The notes beneath the pieces were generated by a model that searched no databases, was not told the origin of the DNA, and saw nothing but the letters and a program-made list of their open reading frames with translations. A program made the translations under genes and the position numbers. A stretch of 12,719 nt of DNA from Clostridium sp. UBA1056 (lineage in GTDB: Bacteria; Bacillota; Clostridia; Clostridiales; Clostridiaceae), in the NCBI GenBank assembly GCA_002316385.1, contig DCDL01000021.1, forward strand, positions 1-12,719, written 5' to 3'. This document shows positions 6,069 to 12,719 of this stretch, piece after piece. Position 1 is the first letter of the stretch. Each line of letters starts with the position of its first letter.

Positions 6069-6204
6069 AATTGCCAACTAATTAAAATTAAAAGTCGTTC
6101 TTTGAATACTGAATCATAATATATTATAAATTGTATGTTATTACATAAGTTGTTTGTTGTGTAATAAATTTAATAGTACAATTTATAGATAGTAAGGAGT
6201 AATT
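6069..6204 (+). repeat. Leader module, copy 2 (upstream of the GNAT gene at 6285)
   Basis: This is the diverged homologue of 61-195, most conserved at its right end (GTACAATTTATAGATAGTA identical at 6176-6194). This copy contains a perfect 8-bp inverted repeat, TTATTACA 6138-6145 and TGTAATAA 6160-6167, with a 14-base loop; copy 1 does not keep it. It follows the 71-base repeat with no gap. It may carry the promoter and 5' leader of the gene at 6285, but no clear -35/-10 pair stands out. Confidence 0.65.
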
Positions 6205-6284
6205 GTAGATATTATACAACAAGGACTGTTTGCATTTTGTTGATTTGAAATGAAGTGCAATGCTTATTAAAGGAGAGTAATAAG

Positions 6285-7163
6285 GTGATAACTACATTTA
6301 AAACGAAAGTTCTTACAACACAAGAAGAAATTGATAAAGTTACATCAATGCAATCATCAAGTCCGGAGCAAAATTACTACTTGAAGCAGGCTATTCAAGA
6401 TGGAGAAATAAAGTTAGAAGATTGCTATATCTTAGAACATAATCATCAAGTGCTTGCACGCGCAATTATTATGAATGGTTGTTATTTAGGATTATATACG
6501 TTGGAGAATGTTAGTGAAGAAAGTGCAAATGAATTTTTGGCAAACGTTTTAAAGCAATATCCAAATAGGAAATTTAGAACAGACTTGTATTCAGACAAAA
6601 AGAATTATAACATTGTATTTTCAAGTTTATTAGCAAATGGATTCAAAGATATCACTCACAAAGAAAGCTATACTATCCAAGTAACACCAGTTTATAAAGA
6701 CAGTAAATTATCATTTAAAGCTATAGATTTAAATGATGAAACGCTGTTGGTTGATTTGTTTATTCAAACTAGCAGAGATAATAAAGACAGCTCAATTCTA
6801 AAGGAAATCAAAGAAAAAGGACTGAAAGATGGTTCAAGAGATTTCTTTTTAGAATTGAAGCAGTTAGACTTCGAAAGGGAACTATGGGCAATAGCTTATT
6901 TTGAAAATAAACCCATAGGATTTATAATTATTACACGACTTACAGACAGTGATGCAGGGATTGGTTATATAGGCGTTGTACCTGAATATAGAGGAAATCA
7001 TTTTTCACAGGATTTAATCTTTAAGGCAATTAGCCTCGCTTATCAATACAAAATAAAAAAGTTGATTGCAGATATTGATGTTGAAAATTATCCTATGAGA
7101 AATAATTTAATTAATTGTGGATTTACATTGGATTGTACTGAAATAAGCTTTTTGATGGAGTAG
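6285..7163 (+). CDS. GNAT-family acetyltransferase with altered acetyl-CoA loop
   Basis: I place the start at GTG 6285, giving 292 residues, because AAAGGAGAG at 6269-6277 sits 7 bases before it. The frame is open 10 codons further to GTG 6255, but that start has no ribosome site. The C-terminal half (about 143-292) is a GNAT domain: WAIAYFENKPIGFIIITRL at 201-219, then IGYIGVVPEYRGNHFSQDLI at 226-245, and NYPMRNNLINCGF at 268-280. The pyrophosphate loop reads RGNHFS where the family normally has R-x-x-G-x-G/A, so both small residues are replaced by His and Ser. The N-terminal half (LARAIIMNGCYLGLYTLENV at 57-76) may be a second, degenerate GNAT lobe. Acetyl-CoA use is thus likely but not certain. 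The leader module lies upstream and a hairpin at 7247 downstream. Confidence 0.8.
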   Translation: MITTFKTKVLTTQEEIDKVTSMQSSSPEQNYYLKQAIQDGEIKLEDCYILEHNHQVLARAIIMNGCYLGLYTLENVSEESANEFLANVLKQYPNRKFRTDLYSDKKNYNIVFSSLLANGFKDITHKESYTIQVTPVYKDSKLSFKAIDLNDETLLVDLFIQTSRDNKDSSILKEIKEKGLKDGSRDFFLELKQLDFERELWAIAYFENKPIGFIIITRLTDSDAGIGYIGVVPEYRGNHFSQDLIFKAISLAYQYKIKKLIADIDVENYPMRNNLINCGFTLDCTEISFLME

Positions 7164-7246
7164 GAAGAACTTCATATTGAATAGACTTTTACAAACTAAA
7201 TTAAACCTTCATTTAAGAAGAGAAAAATCGAAATATAGTAGTTATT

Positions 7247-7272
7247 ACCCACCTATATCTCCATAGGTGGGT
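7247..7272 (+). terminator. Hairpin terminator after the GNAT gene at 6285
   Basis: ACCCACCTAT and ATAGGTGGGT form a perfect 10-bp stem with a 6-base loop (ATCTCC), followed by the T-rich but interrupted ATCTTTATATTTATATTT. It lies 83 bases after the stop and marks the boundary between the accessory genes and the transporter operon. Confidence 0.65.
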
Positions 7273-7330
7273 ATCTTTATATTTATATTTAATATCCCTT
7301 AAGAAGCTATTTCTGTATGAAAAATTTTAG

Positions 7331-7374
7331 CTATTTAACTAGTTAAAATAGTTGCAATATTTCTAATATTGCAA
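7331..7374. promoter_or_regulatory. Two adjacent inverted repeats upstream of the branched-chain amino acid operon
   Basis: The first is a 14-base perfect palindrome TTTAACTAGTTAAA (7334-7347), extended to 7331-7351 by CTA/TAG pairing if one A is skipped. The second is TTGCAATATT (7352-7361) and AATATTGCAA (7365-7374), a perfect 10-bp arm pair around TCT. They abut each other and end 105 bases before the first liv start codon. They could be operators for a dimeric regulator or an RNA hairpin in the leader. The symmetry is seen; the role is inference. Confidence 0.4.
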
Positions 7375-7479
7375 TCATATATATTTAAATAGGCAAATAT
7401 TATTCATTCTTTATATTTAAGTACTTTAAATTATGACATTTTTAAATTTTATCTTAATTATTAATTGGAGGGGATATTA

Positions 7480-8643
7480 ATGAAAAAACGTGTAATTGCA
7501 TTGACACTGGCTATGATTCTAGGTATAAGCTTTTTACCTGGTTGCAGTAATAAGTCAGCTGATGACGACGTAATTAAAATTGGTGTTTTTGAGCCGCTAA
7601 CTGGAGAAAATGGTGGTGGTGGATCTCAAGAGCTTGATGGCATTAAATATGCCAACAAAGTCTATTCAGAAGTACTTGGGAAAAAGGTTGAATTGGTTAT
7701 TGTAGACAACAAGTCAGATAAAAGCGAAGCAACTACAGCAGTTACTCGTCTTATCGAAAAAGAAAATGTTGTTGCTATTATAGGCTCCTATGGCTCTGGA
7801 GTTTCAATTGCTGCTGGAGATATTATTAAAAACTCTGGTATTCCTGCTATTGGATGTTCTTGTACAAATCCTATGGTAACTCAAGGTAATGATTATTATT
7901 TCCGTGCTTGCTTCCTAGATCCATTCCAAGGTACAGTTATGGCAAACTATGCAATTAAAAATGGTGCTAAGACTGCTGCTGTTATTACTCAAAATGGTGA
8001 TGACTATTCAACAGGTCTTGGAAATTTCTTCAAGAGTTCTTTTGTTGATTTAACTGGCAATAAAAATGCCATTGTCTCTGAAGGTGTATTTCAAACAAAT
8101 GAGCAAGATTTTAATTCAATTTTAACTAATATTAAATCTGCTAATCCGGATGTAATATTTGCTCCTTCCTCAGTAGCTACAGCTCCACTTATTATAAAGC
8201 AAGCTCGTGCCCTTGGAATTACTTGTCCAATCATGGGTGGAGATACTTGGGAAAATCCTGCAATTGTTGATGTAGCGGGTGAAGATGCAGAGGGTATTGT
8301 AGTATCTACTTTCTTTGATGAGAATGATGCTACTTCTACTGCAGAAGCTAAAAAATTCGTTAGCGGCTTTAAAAAAGAACAGAAGGATTCAACTTCAATT
8401 ATTCCAGCAGTTACTGCCCTTGGATATGATGCTTACATCGTTTTACTGGATGCTATAAAAAGAGCCGATTCTACTGATGGTGATGCAATTCGTGAAGCAC
8501 TAGCTGAGACTAAGGATTTTGAAGGGGTTACTGGTACAATTAACTTTGATAAAAATGGCGATGCTATAAAGAATTTAGCGGTTATCAAAACAGTTAAAAA
8601 TGGTAAGTTTGTATATTTAGATACAGTTACCGTTGAAAAGTAA
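7480..8643 (+). CDS. livJ: Branched-chain amino acid ABC transporter, substrate-binding lipoprotein
   Basis: This 387-residue extracellular binding protein captures leucine, isoleucine, valine or a related amino acid and delivers it to LivHM. It starts with a lipoprotein signal: KKR, a hydrophobic stretch, then the lipobox FLPGC, with Cys22 to be lipidated. The mature part is a type 1 periplasmic-binding fold: VIKIGVFEPLTGENGGGGSQ at 31-50, VVAIIGSYGSGVSIAAGDII at 97-116, PAIGCSCTNP at 122-131 and YYFRACFLDPFQGTVMANYA at 139-158, all at the expected family positions. I chose ATG 7480 because GGAGGGG (7467-7473) is 6 bases upstream; an in-frame TTG at 7465 overlaps that ribosome site. It is the first gene of the operon and is separated from livH by a hairpin, as is common for binding proteins needed in excess. 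Exact substrate preference is not readable. Confidence 0.93.
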   Translation: MKKRVIALTLAMILGISFLPGCSNKSADDDVIKIGVFEPLTGENGGGGSQELDGIKYANKVYSEVLGKKVELVIVDNKSDKSEATTAVTRLIEKENVVAIIGSYGSGVSIAAGDIIKNSGIPAIGCSCTNPMVTQGNDYYFRACFLDPFQGTVMANYAIKNGAKTAAVITQNGDDYSTGLGNFFKSSFVDLTGNKNAIVSEGVFQTNEQDFNSILTNIKSANPDVIFAPSSVATAPLIIKQARALGITCPIMGGDTWENPAIVDVAGEDAEGIVVSTFFDENDATSTAEAKKFVSGFKKEQKDSTSIIPAVTALGYDAYIVLLDAIKRADSTDGDAIREALAETKDFEGVTGTINFDKNGDAIKNLAVIKTVKNGKFVYLDTVTVEK

Positions 8644-8667
8644 TTTTAATGATATATATAAATAGTT

Positions 8668-8695
8668 GTGGGGCATTTTTTGTGCTCCACGTTTT
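8668..8695 (+). terminator. Intercistronic hairpin, probable partial terminator between livJ and livH
   Basis: GTGGGGCA (8668-8675) pairs with TGCTCCAC (8683-8690) with one G-U pair and a 7-base T-rich loop, followed by GTTTTG. It sits 24 bases after livJ. A leaky stop or RNA-stabilising hairpin here would give more binding protein than permease. Confidence 0.6.
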
Positions 8696-8724
8696 GAAAA
8701 ATAAGAAAGGATGTGATCATAGCT

Positions 8725-9618
8725 ATGAGCTTTAATATTTTTATGCAACATGTTGTCAATGGTATTTCTATTGGTAGTTTGTATGCACTAATTGCCATTG
8801 GATACACTATGGTTTATGGTATTTTACGTCTTATAAACTTTGCTCATGGTGATATTTTTATGATGGCAGGTTATTTTCTCATATTTACTATGGTAAATTT
8901 TAGCCTTCCTTGGTTTATTTCTATTCCTATAGTTTGCATTCTAACCATACTCTTGGGCGTATTTACAGAACGTATTGCATATAGGCCTTTAAGGAATGCA
9001 CCCCGTATGTCTATAATGATTTCGGCAATAGGAGTATCATTTTTATTAGAAAATTTAGCAACATATCTTTTTACAGGGGTTCCAAAGGGCTTTCCAGAAC
9101 TACCTATACTAACTCATATTATTCATGTGGGGGAGGTTTCCTTTCCTGTTGTATCTATAATAACTCCTGTGATTACTATTATTTTGCTAATAGCTCTTTT
9201 ATATATTGTTAATCATACTAAGGTTGGTATGGCAATGCGTGCAGTTTCAAAGGATTATGAAACTGCTAGGCTTATGGGAGTCAAAATTAATTGGGTAATT
9301 GCAGTAACCTTTGCCATTGGGTCCTTACTAGCTTCAGTTGGGGCAATTTTCTGGGGCTCTAAATATCCTTCAATATATCCTTTAATGGGAGTAATGCCTG
9401 GTCTTAAGTGTTTTGTTGCCGCTGTTTTAGGTGGAATTGGTAATATTTTTGGAGCTGTCCTTGGTGGATTGATATTAGGTATGGGGGAAACTTTATTGGT
9501 TGCTTTTCTGCCCAACATGACGGGGTATCGTGATGCCTTTGCATTTATTTTATTGATTGTTATATTACTAGTTAAACCTACTGGACTTTTAGGAGAAAGG
9601 ATTACAGATAAGGTGTGA
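8725..9618 (+). CDS. livH: Branched-chain amino acid ABC transporter permease LivH
   Basis: This 297-residue, highly hydrophobic inner-membrane protein forms half of the transport channel with LivM. LivH family marks are clear: NGISIGSLYALIAIGYTMVY at 12-31, then GILRLINFAHGDIFMMAGY, and near the end AVLGGIGNIFGAVLGG, the region contacting the ATPases. Several membrane helices run through the whole length and the size is normal for the family. I chose ATG 8725: AAGGATGTGATC at 8707-8718 matches the 16S-complementary consensus with one mismatch and is well spaced to it. A GTG at 8713 lies inside that site. The stop TGA is 4 bases before livM, and the two are translationally close. Confidence 0.94.
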   Translation: MSFNIFMQHVVNGISIGSLYALIAIGYTMVYGILRLINFAHGDIFMMAGYFLIFTMVNFSLPWFISIPIVCILTILLGVFTERIAYRPLRNAPRMSIMISAIGVSFLLENLATYLFTGVPKGFPELPILTHIIHVGEVSFPVVSIITPVITIILLIALLYIVNHTKVGMAMRAVSKDYETARLMGVKINWVIAVTFAIGSLLASVGAIFWGSKYPSIYPLMGVMPGLKCFVAAVLGGIGNIFGAVLGGLILGMGETLLVAFLPNMTGYRDAFAFILLIVILLVKPTGLLGERITDKV

Positions 9619-9622
9619 TAAT

Positions 9623-10711
9623 ATGAAAAAGAAACATAAAATAATTTATTCAATTTTATTCATTTTAGCTGTGGTAGTAATACTTATTCTACTGGACAAT
9701 AAAATAATTGGTAATGCCTATATAAGACGTATTTTGAACCTGGCAATTATTTATGCCATAGTCAGTGTTTCAATGAACCTAGTTAATGGCTTTACTGGTC
9801 TCTTTTCTTTAGGCCAGGCTGGCTTTATGGCAATTGGCGCTTTTACTGTTGCAGTTTTTACAGTGCCTGTAGAACTTAGAGAGTCTATATTTTATATTAA
9901 ACCGATGGCACCTTGGCTTGCTAATATAGAGCTTTCATTTCCTATTGCACTGCTTCTGGGTGGAATATTTTCTATGATTGTGGCACTGATTATTGGGTGG
10001 CCTGTACTTCGTTTGAAGAGTGATTATTTGGCTATTGCAACTTTGGGATTTTCAGAGATAGTGAGAATAGTATTTACTAATACACAATCTATTACTAATG
10101 GTGCCTTAGGAATCAACCGTATTCCTCCTATTAAAACTATGTGGGTGCCTTTTGGAGTTGCCTTTATCTGTATTGCATTGATGCTACTACTAATAAAATC
10201 TTCTTATGGACGTGCTTTTAAAGCTATTCGTGAGGATGAAACTGCTGCGGAGGCCATGGGTATTAACCTAGCACGCCACAAGGCATTATCCTTTGCAGTA
10301 GGTGCCTTCTTTACTGGTATTGCTGGAGGACTATATGCTTCATTGCTAACCACCGTTGACCCTAAACAGTTTTATTTCACATTAACCTATAACTTCTTAC
10401 TTATTATAGTTTTAGGAGGTATGGGAAGTGTAACAGGAACTATTATTGCCTCATTCTTAGTAACCGGAGGCTTAGAATTGCTTCGTTTCTTTGATGAACC
10501 TTTATCTATAATGGGTGTAAATATTCCTATTTTCAGACCAGGACTAAGAATGGTTATATTCTCTTTATTATTAATGGCTATTGTACTGTTCTATAGTAAA
10601 GGGATTAGGGGAAATAAAGAATTTTCTTGGGACGATATTGCTTCTTTCTTTAAGAAAATTAGGGATAAGTTCTCTAAGGTTAAAGCTTCAGGAGGTGATA
10701 TGGATGTGTAA
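9623..10711 (+). CDS. livM: Branched-chain amino acid ABC transporter permease LivM
   Basis: This 362-residue membrane protein is the second permease subunit. Family features are MNLVNGFTGLFSLGQAGFMA early on, the cytoplasmic loop AIREDETAAEAMGINLARHK that docks on the ATPases, GAFFTGIAGGLYASLLTTVD, and LGGMGSVTGTIIASFLVTGG. It begins with a short basic N-terminus and a membrane helix. The C-terminal tail after the last helix (from about residue 325) is basic and hydrophilic and probably cytoplasmic. The start ATG 9623 is preceded by AAGGTGTGATA, which overlaps the end of livH. The stop overlaps the start of livG by 8 bases, so the genes are coupled. Confidence 0.94.
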   Translation: MKKKHKIIYSILFILAVVVILILLDNKIIGNAYIRRILNLAIIYAIVSVSMNLVNGFTGLFSLGQAGFMAIGAFTVAVFTVPVELRESIFYIKPMAPWLANIELSFPIALLLGGIFSMIVALIIGWPVLRLKSDYLAIATLGFSEIVRIVFTNTQSITNGALGINRIPPIKTMWVPFGVAFICIALMLLLIKSSYGRAFKAIREDETAAEAMGINLARHKALSFAVGAFFTGIAGGLYASLLTTVDPKQFYFTLTYNFLLIIVLGGMGSVTGTIIASFLVTGGLELLRFFDEPLSIMGVNIPIFRPGLRMVIFSLLLMAIVLFYSKGIRGNKEFSWDDIASFFKKIRDKFSKVKASGGDMDV

Positions 10712-11549
10712 GAATATATTGAGATTAGAAAATGCTACTATGCAGTTCGGTGGGGTGGTAGCTGTTGATAATCTATCCTTAGAAGTAAATGAAGGAGAGA
10801 TAGTTACTCTTATTGGACCTAATGGTGCCGGAAAAACTACTGCTTTTAATGTTATCACAGGTGTATATGCTCCTACCAACGGTTCAGTATATTTTAAGGA
10901 TGAAATGATAATTTCAAACTTTCCAAAAGGCTCTATGAAAAATCTTTATGCTGGACAAAATTTAGGTAAATATACTAAAACCATTGAGAAGACACCGGAT
11001 AAGATTACTCGTCTTGGAGTGGCACGTACCTTTCAAAATATTAGATTATTTAAAAATCTTACTGTTTTTGAGAATGTACTAATTGCAAAGCATATGCGTT
11101 CAAAGGCCGGTTTTCTTTCAGCTACTCTACGTTTAAATTATAAAGAAGAGCGTTCAATGGTTAAAGAGACTATGGAGTTATTAGAAATCCTTAATTTATC
11201 TCACTTTAAGGATGAAATTGCAAGCTCACTACCTTATGGACAGCAAAGGCATCTAGAAATTGCCCGTGCTTTAGCAACAAAGCCCACTTTATTATTATTA
11301 GATGAACCTGCTGCAGGGATGAATCCACAAGAAACTGATGAATTAACTAATTTTATAAAGGACATTAAGGAAAAGTTTAATTTATCTGTTTTTGCCATTG
11401 AGCATCATATGGATTTAGTTATGGATATTTCAGATCGCATATATGTGTTGGATTTTGGTAAAATGATTGCCTCTGGAACCCCTTGGGAGATTCAAAGTAA
11501 TCAAAGGGTGATTGATGCTTATTTGGGGGTGCATGAAGATGAAGAATGA
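10704..11549 (+). CDS. livG: Branched-chain amino acid ABC transporter ATPase LivG
   Basis: This 281-residue cytoplasmic ATPase powers uptake through LivHM, pairing with LivF. Visible motifs are Walker A GPNGAGKT at 38-45, Q-loop FQN at 110-112, signature LPYGQQRHLEIARAL at 176-190 (LPYGQ in place of the general LSGGQ), Walker B LLLLDE at 196-201 and the switch histidine in AIEHH at 231-235. The extra stretch at about 75-105 (SMKNLYAGQNLGKYTKTIEK and on), before the Q-loop, makes it longer than the usual 255-260 residues. I start it at ATG 10704, overlapping livM by 8 bases, with AGGAGGTGAT at 10690-10699. The frame is open further upstream only inside livM. Confidence 0.93.
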   Translation: MCKNILRLENATMQFGGVVAVDNLSLEVNEGEIVTLIGPNGAGKTTAFNVITGVYAPTNGSVYFKDEMIISNFPKGSMKNLYAGQNLGKYTKTIEKTPDKITRLGVARTFQNIRLFKNLTVFENVLIAKHMRSKAGFLSATLRLNYKEERSMVKETMELLEILNLSHFKDEIASSLPYGQQRHLEIARALATKPTLLLLDEPAAGMNPQETDELTNFIKDIKEKFNLSVFAIEHHMDLVMDISDRIYVLDFGKMIASGTPWEIQSNQRVIDAYLGVHEDEE

Positions 11550-12267
11550 TAATTTATTACTTATTGAAAATTTAAATGTCTCCTATGGTGGAATTAAAGC
11601 AGTAAAAAATATAAGTCTTTCAGTACCTGAGGGAAAGGTTGTTACACTAATTGGTTCCAACGGTGCAGGAAAGAGTACCATCCTTCGTTCTATTGTAGGT
11701 TTAGTTCCTGCTCAAGGTGGAACAATTACCTTTAATGGGGAAAATCTTATTGGAAAACCAACGGATGAAATTGTATCAAAGGGAATAACCTTAGTTCCAG
11801 AGGGTCGTGGTGTATTTCCAAATCTTACTGTGGTAGAAAACTTAAAAATTGGTGGATATATGCGTAAGGATAGCTTAGAGGAAGATCTTGCTTGGGTTTA
11901 TCAGTTATTTCCTCGTCTTAAAGAAAGATCATGGCAGATGGCTGGAACTTTATCTGGTGGTGAGCAGCAGATGTTAGCTGTAGGAAGAGCCCTTATGAGC
12001 AGGCCTAAACTAATCATGATGGATGAACCTTCACTAGGACTTGCACCAATTATTGTACAAGATATCTTTAAAATTATCAAAGAAATTAATAAAAGGGGAG
12101 TAACTATTTTACTAATAGAGCAAAATGCAAATTTAGCCTTGCAAACTGCGGATATTGGATATGTAATAGAAACAGGTAATATAACCCTTACTGGTATGGG
12201 AAGAGAACTTTTAAATGATGAATCTGTAAAGACTGCATATTTAGGCAAATCTAGAAATAAGAAATAA
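11539..12267 (+). CDS. livF: Branched-chain amino acid ABC transporter ATPase LivF
   Basis: This 242-residue cytoplasmic ATPase is the partner of LivG. Motifs are Walker A GSNGAGKS at 39-46, Q-loop region VPEGRGVF at 86-93 in the Glu form typical of LivF, signature LSGGEQQ at 138-144, Walker B LIMMDE at 158-163, and IEQN at 193-196, where LivF proteins normally carry Gln rather than His. I place the start at ATG 11539, 9 bases after GGGGG (11525-11529). ATG 11533, in the same frame and adding Met-Lys, is possible but only 3 bases from that site. It overlaps the end of livG. No terminator follows directly: an insertion-sequence remnant abuts its 3' end. Confidence 0.93.
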   Translation: MKNDNLLLIENLNVSYGGIKAVKNISLSVPEGKVVTLIGSNGAGKSTILRSIVGLVPAQGGTITFNGENLIGKPTDEIVSKGITLVPEGRGVFPNLTVVENLKIGGYMRKDSLEEDLAWVYQLFPRLKERSWQMAGTLSGGEQQMLAVGRALMSRPKLIMMDEPSLGLAPIIVQDIFKIIKEINKRGVTILLIEQNANLALQTADIGYVIETGNITLTGMGRELLNDESVKTAYLGKSRNKK

Positions 12268-12613
12268 ATATTAGCATTTTATAATAGGTGAACAGCACCC
12301 TGTCAAGTAGACAGAGCAAATAATAAAAAATATATGTTGATAAGGTATGATTTCGATATTCTATCGGAGTCATATCTTTTAACTTTTTCTGTAATCTCTT
12401 AGTATTATAAAACTCTATATATTCATTTATTGCTTGTCTCAATTCTTTGTATGTATTGAGCTTTTTTAAGTAATATATTTCTGATTTAAGGGCGCCCCAA
12501 AATCCTTCCATAGGACTATTATCAATGCAATGACTAACTCGAGATATGCTCTGAGATGCTTCCATTTTGTTTAACTTATGTTTAAATACTTTAGAGGTGG
12601 TAACAAAAATATG
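12251..12613 (-). pseudogene. IS3-family transposase OrfB remnant (C-terminal part only)
   Basis: Read on the minus strand, this is the last third of an IS3-family DDE transposase. It contains SQSISRVSHCIDNSPMEGFW, which holds the catalytic-domain DN..ME pattern, then GALKSEIYYLKKL, YIEFYNTKRLQKKLKDMTPI and EYRNH, the usual C-terminal end. Family-like sequence continues upstream of the first ATG (12565) as TTSKVFKHKLNK, but a TAA at 12614-12616 closes the frame. The N-terminal two thirds and OrfA are missing. The frame does not stop after EYRNH but runs through the probable element end into livF. It is a dead remnant; it cannot transpose by itself. Confidence 0.85.
12289..12313. mobile_element. 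Probable terminal inverted-repeat end of the IS3-family remnant
   Basis: The segment beginning TGAACAGCACCCTGTCAAGT and ending about AGACA has the TG start and GACAGGGTGC-type content usual for ends of IS150-group elements, when read outward from the transposase C-terminus. It lies 21 bases downstream of livF. No matching opposite end is visible inside the window, in keeping with a partial element. Boundaries are approximate. Confidence 0.4.
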
Positions 12614-12641
12614 TTAAATCTCAATAAAAAATTTAGACTAC

Positions 12642-12689
12642 AAAAAAGTACTTAGTAAATAACCTCTGTTATTTACTAAGTGCTTTTTT
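12642..12689. terminator. Strong bidirectional terminator
   Basis: Arms 12648-12662 (GTACTTAGTAAATAA) and 12669-12683 (TTATTTACTAAGTGC) pair over 15 bp with one G-U, around a 6-base loop. A six-A run lies on the left and a six-T run on the right. It could stop transcription from either side. On the + strand it is the first good terminator after livF, about 375 bases downstream with the insertion-sequence remnant between. Confidence 0.88.
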
Positions 12690-12719
12690 ATAAAGACATA
12701 AGGCATCTTCAAAAAATAA

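Noticed and set aside
7445..7459. CodY-box-like sequence before the liv operon (AATTTTATCTTAATT)
   Set aside because: It differs from AATTTTCWGAAAATT at 4 of 15 positions, in DNA so AT-rich that such matches are expected by chance.
9255..9653. Minus-strand open frame of 132 codons
   Set aside because: It is antisense to livH, with no ribosome site or recognisable protein features.
10581..10703. Longer livG with 41 extra N-terminal residues
   Set aside because: This part overlaps livM in another frame, and a strong ribosome site precedes ATG 10704.
1..12719. CRISPR array, tRNA or rRNA genes
   Set aside because: No regularly spaced short repeats and no cloverleaf or rRNA-like sequence were seen on either strand.

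Overview
The DNA is very AT-rich, has strong purine-rich Shine-Dalgarno sites (GGAGG types), AGA/AAA-heavy codon use and family members typical of clostridia. Among these is a CD3324-type small Mor-like protein. This points to a low-GC Firmicute, most likely Clostridium in the broad sense. I cannot name a species from the sequence.

The window has two parts. Positions 1-7280 are a loosely packed accessory region, almost all on the + strand. In order it holds: a HAD-family phosphatase; a small Mor/HTH-like protein behind an elaborate leader; a GNAT acetyltransferase of foreign base composition; a protein with two NTF2/SnoaL-like repeats; a GNAT pseudogene; an intact GNAT; a GNAT that has lost its 5' end; and a further GNAT. 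Long intergenic stretches separate these genes. A 71-base terminator-containing module recurs nearly identically at 1032-1102 and 5998-6068, with a decayed relative near 2731. A diverged leader module recurs at 61-195 and 6069-6204. Repeats, two kinds of broken acetyltransferase gene and mixed base composition suggest a region that gains, shuffles and loses single genes.

Positions 7480-12267 are a compact five-gene branched-chain amino acid ABC importer operon. It consists of a lipoprotein binding protein, the permeases LivH and LivM, and the ATPases LivG and LivF. A hairpin lies between the binding protein and the permeases. The last four genes are 4 bases apart or overlap.

The end of the window (12251-12719) holds a remnant of an IS3-family transposase on the minus strand, abutting livF, followed by a strong bidirectional terminator.

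The most unusual signals are in RNA. The leader of the Mor-like gene (1341-1545) contains a translated 36-codon ORF. Its hairpins can form mutually exclusive pairings, and two of its loops carry the same self-complementary octamer core. The second is a perfect 12-bp hairpin placed between the Shine-Dalgarno and the ATG of the NTF2-repeat gene.
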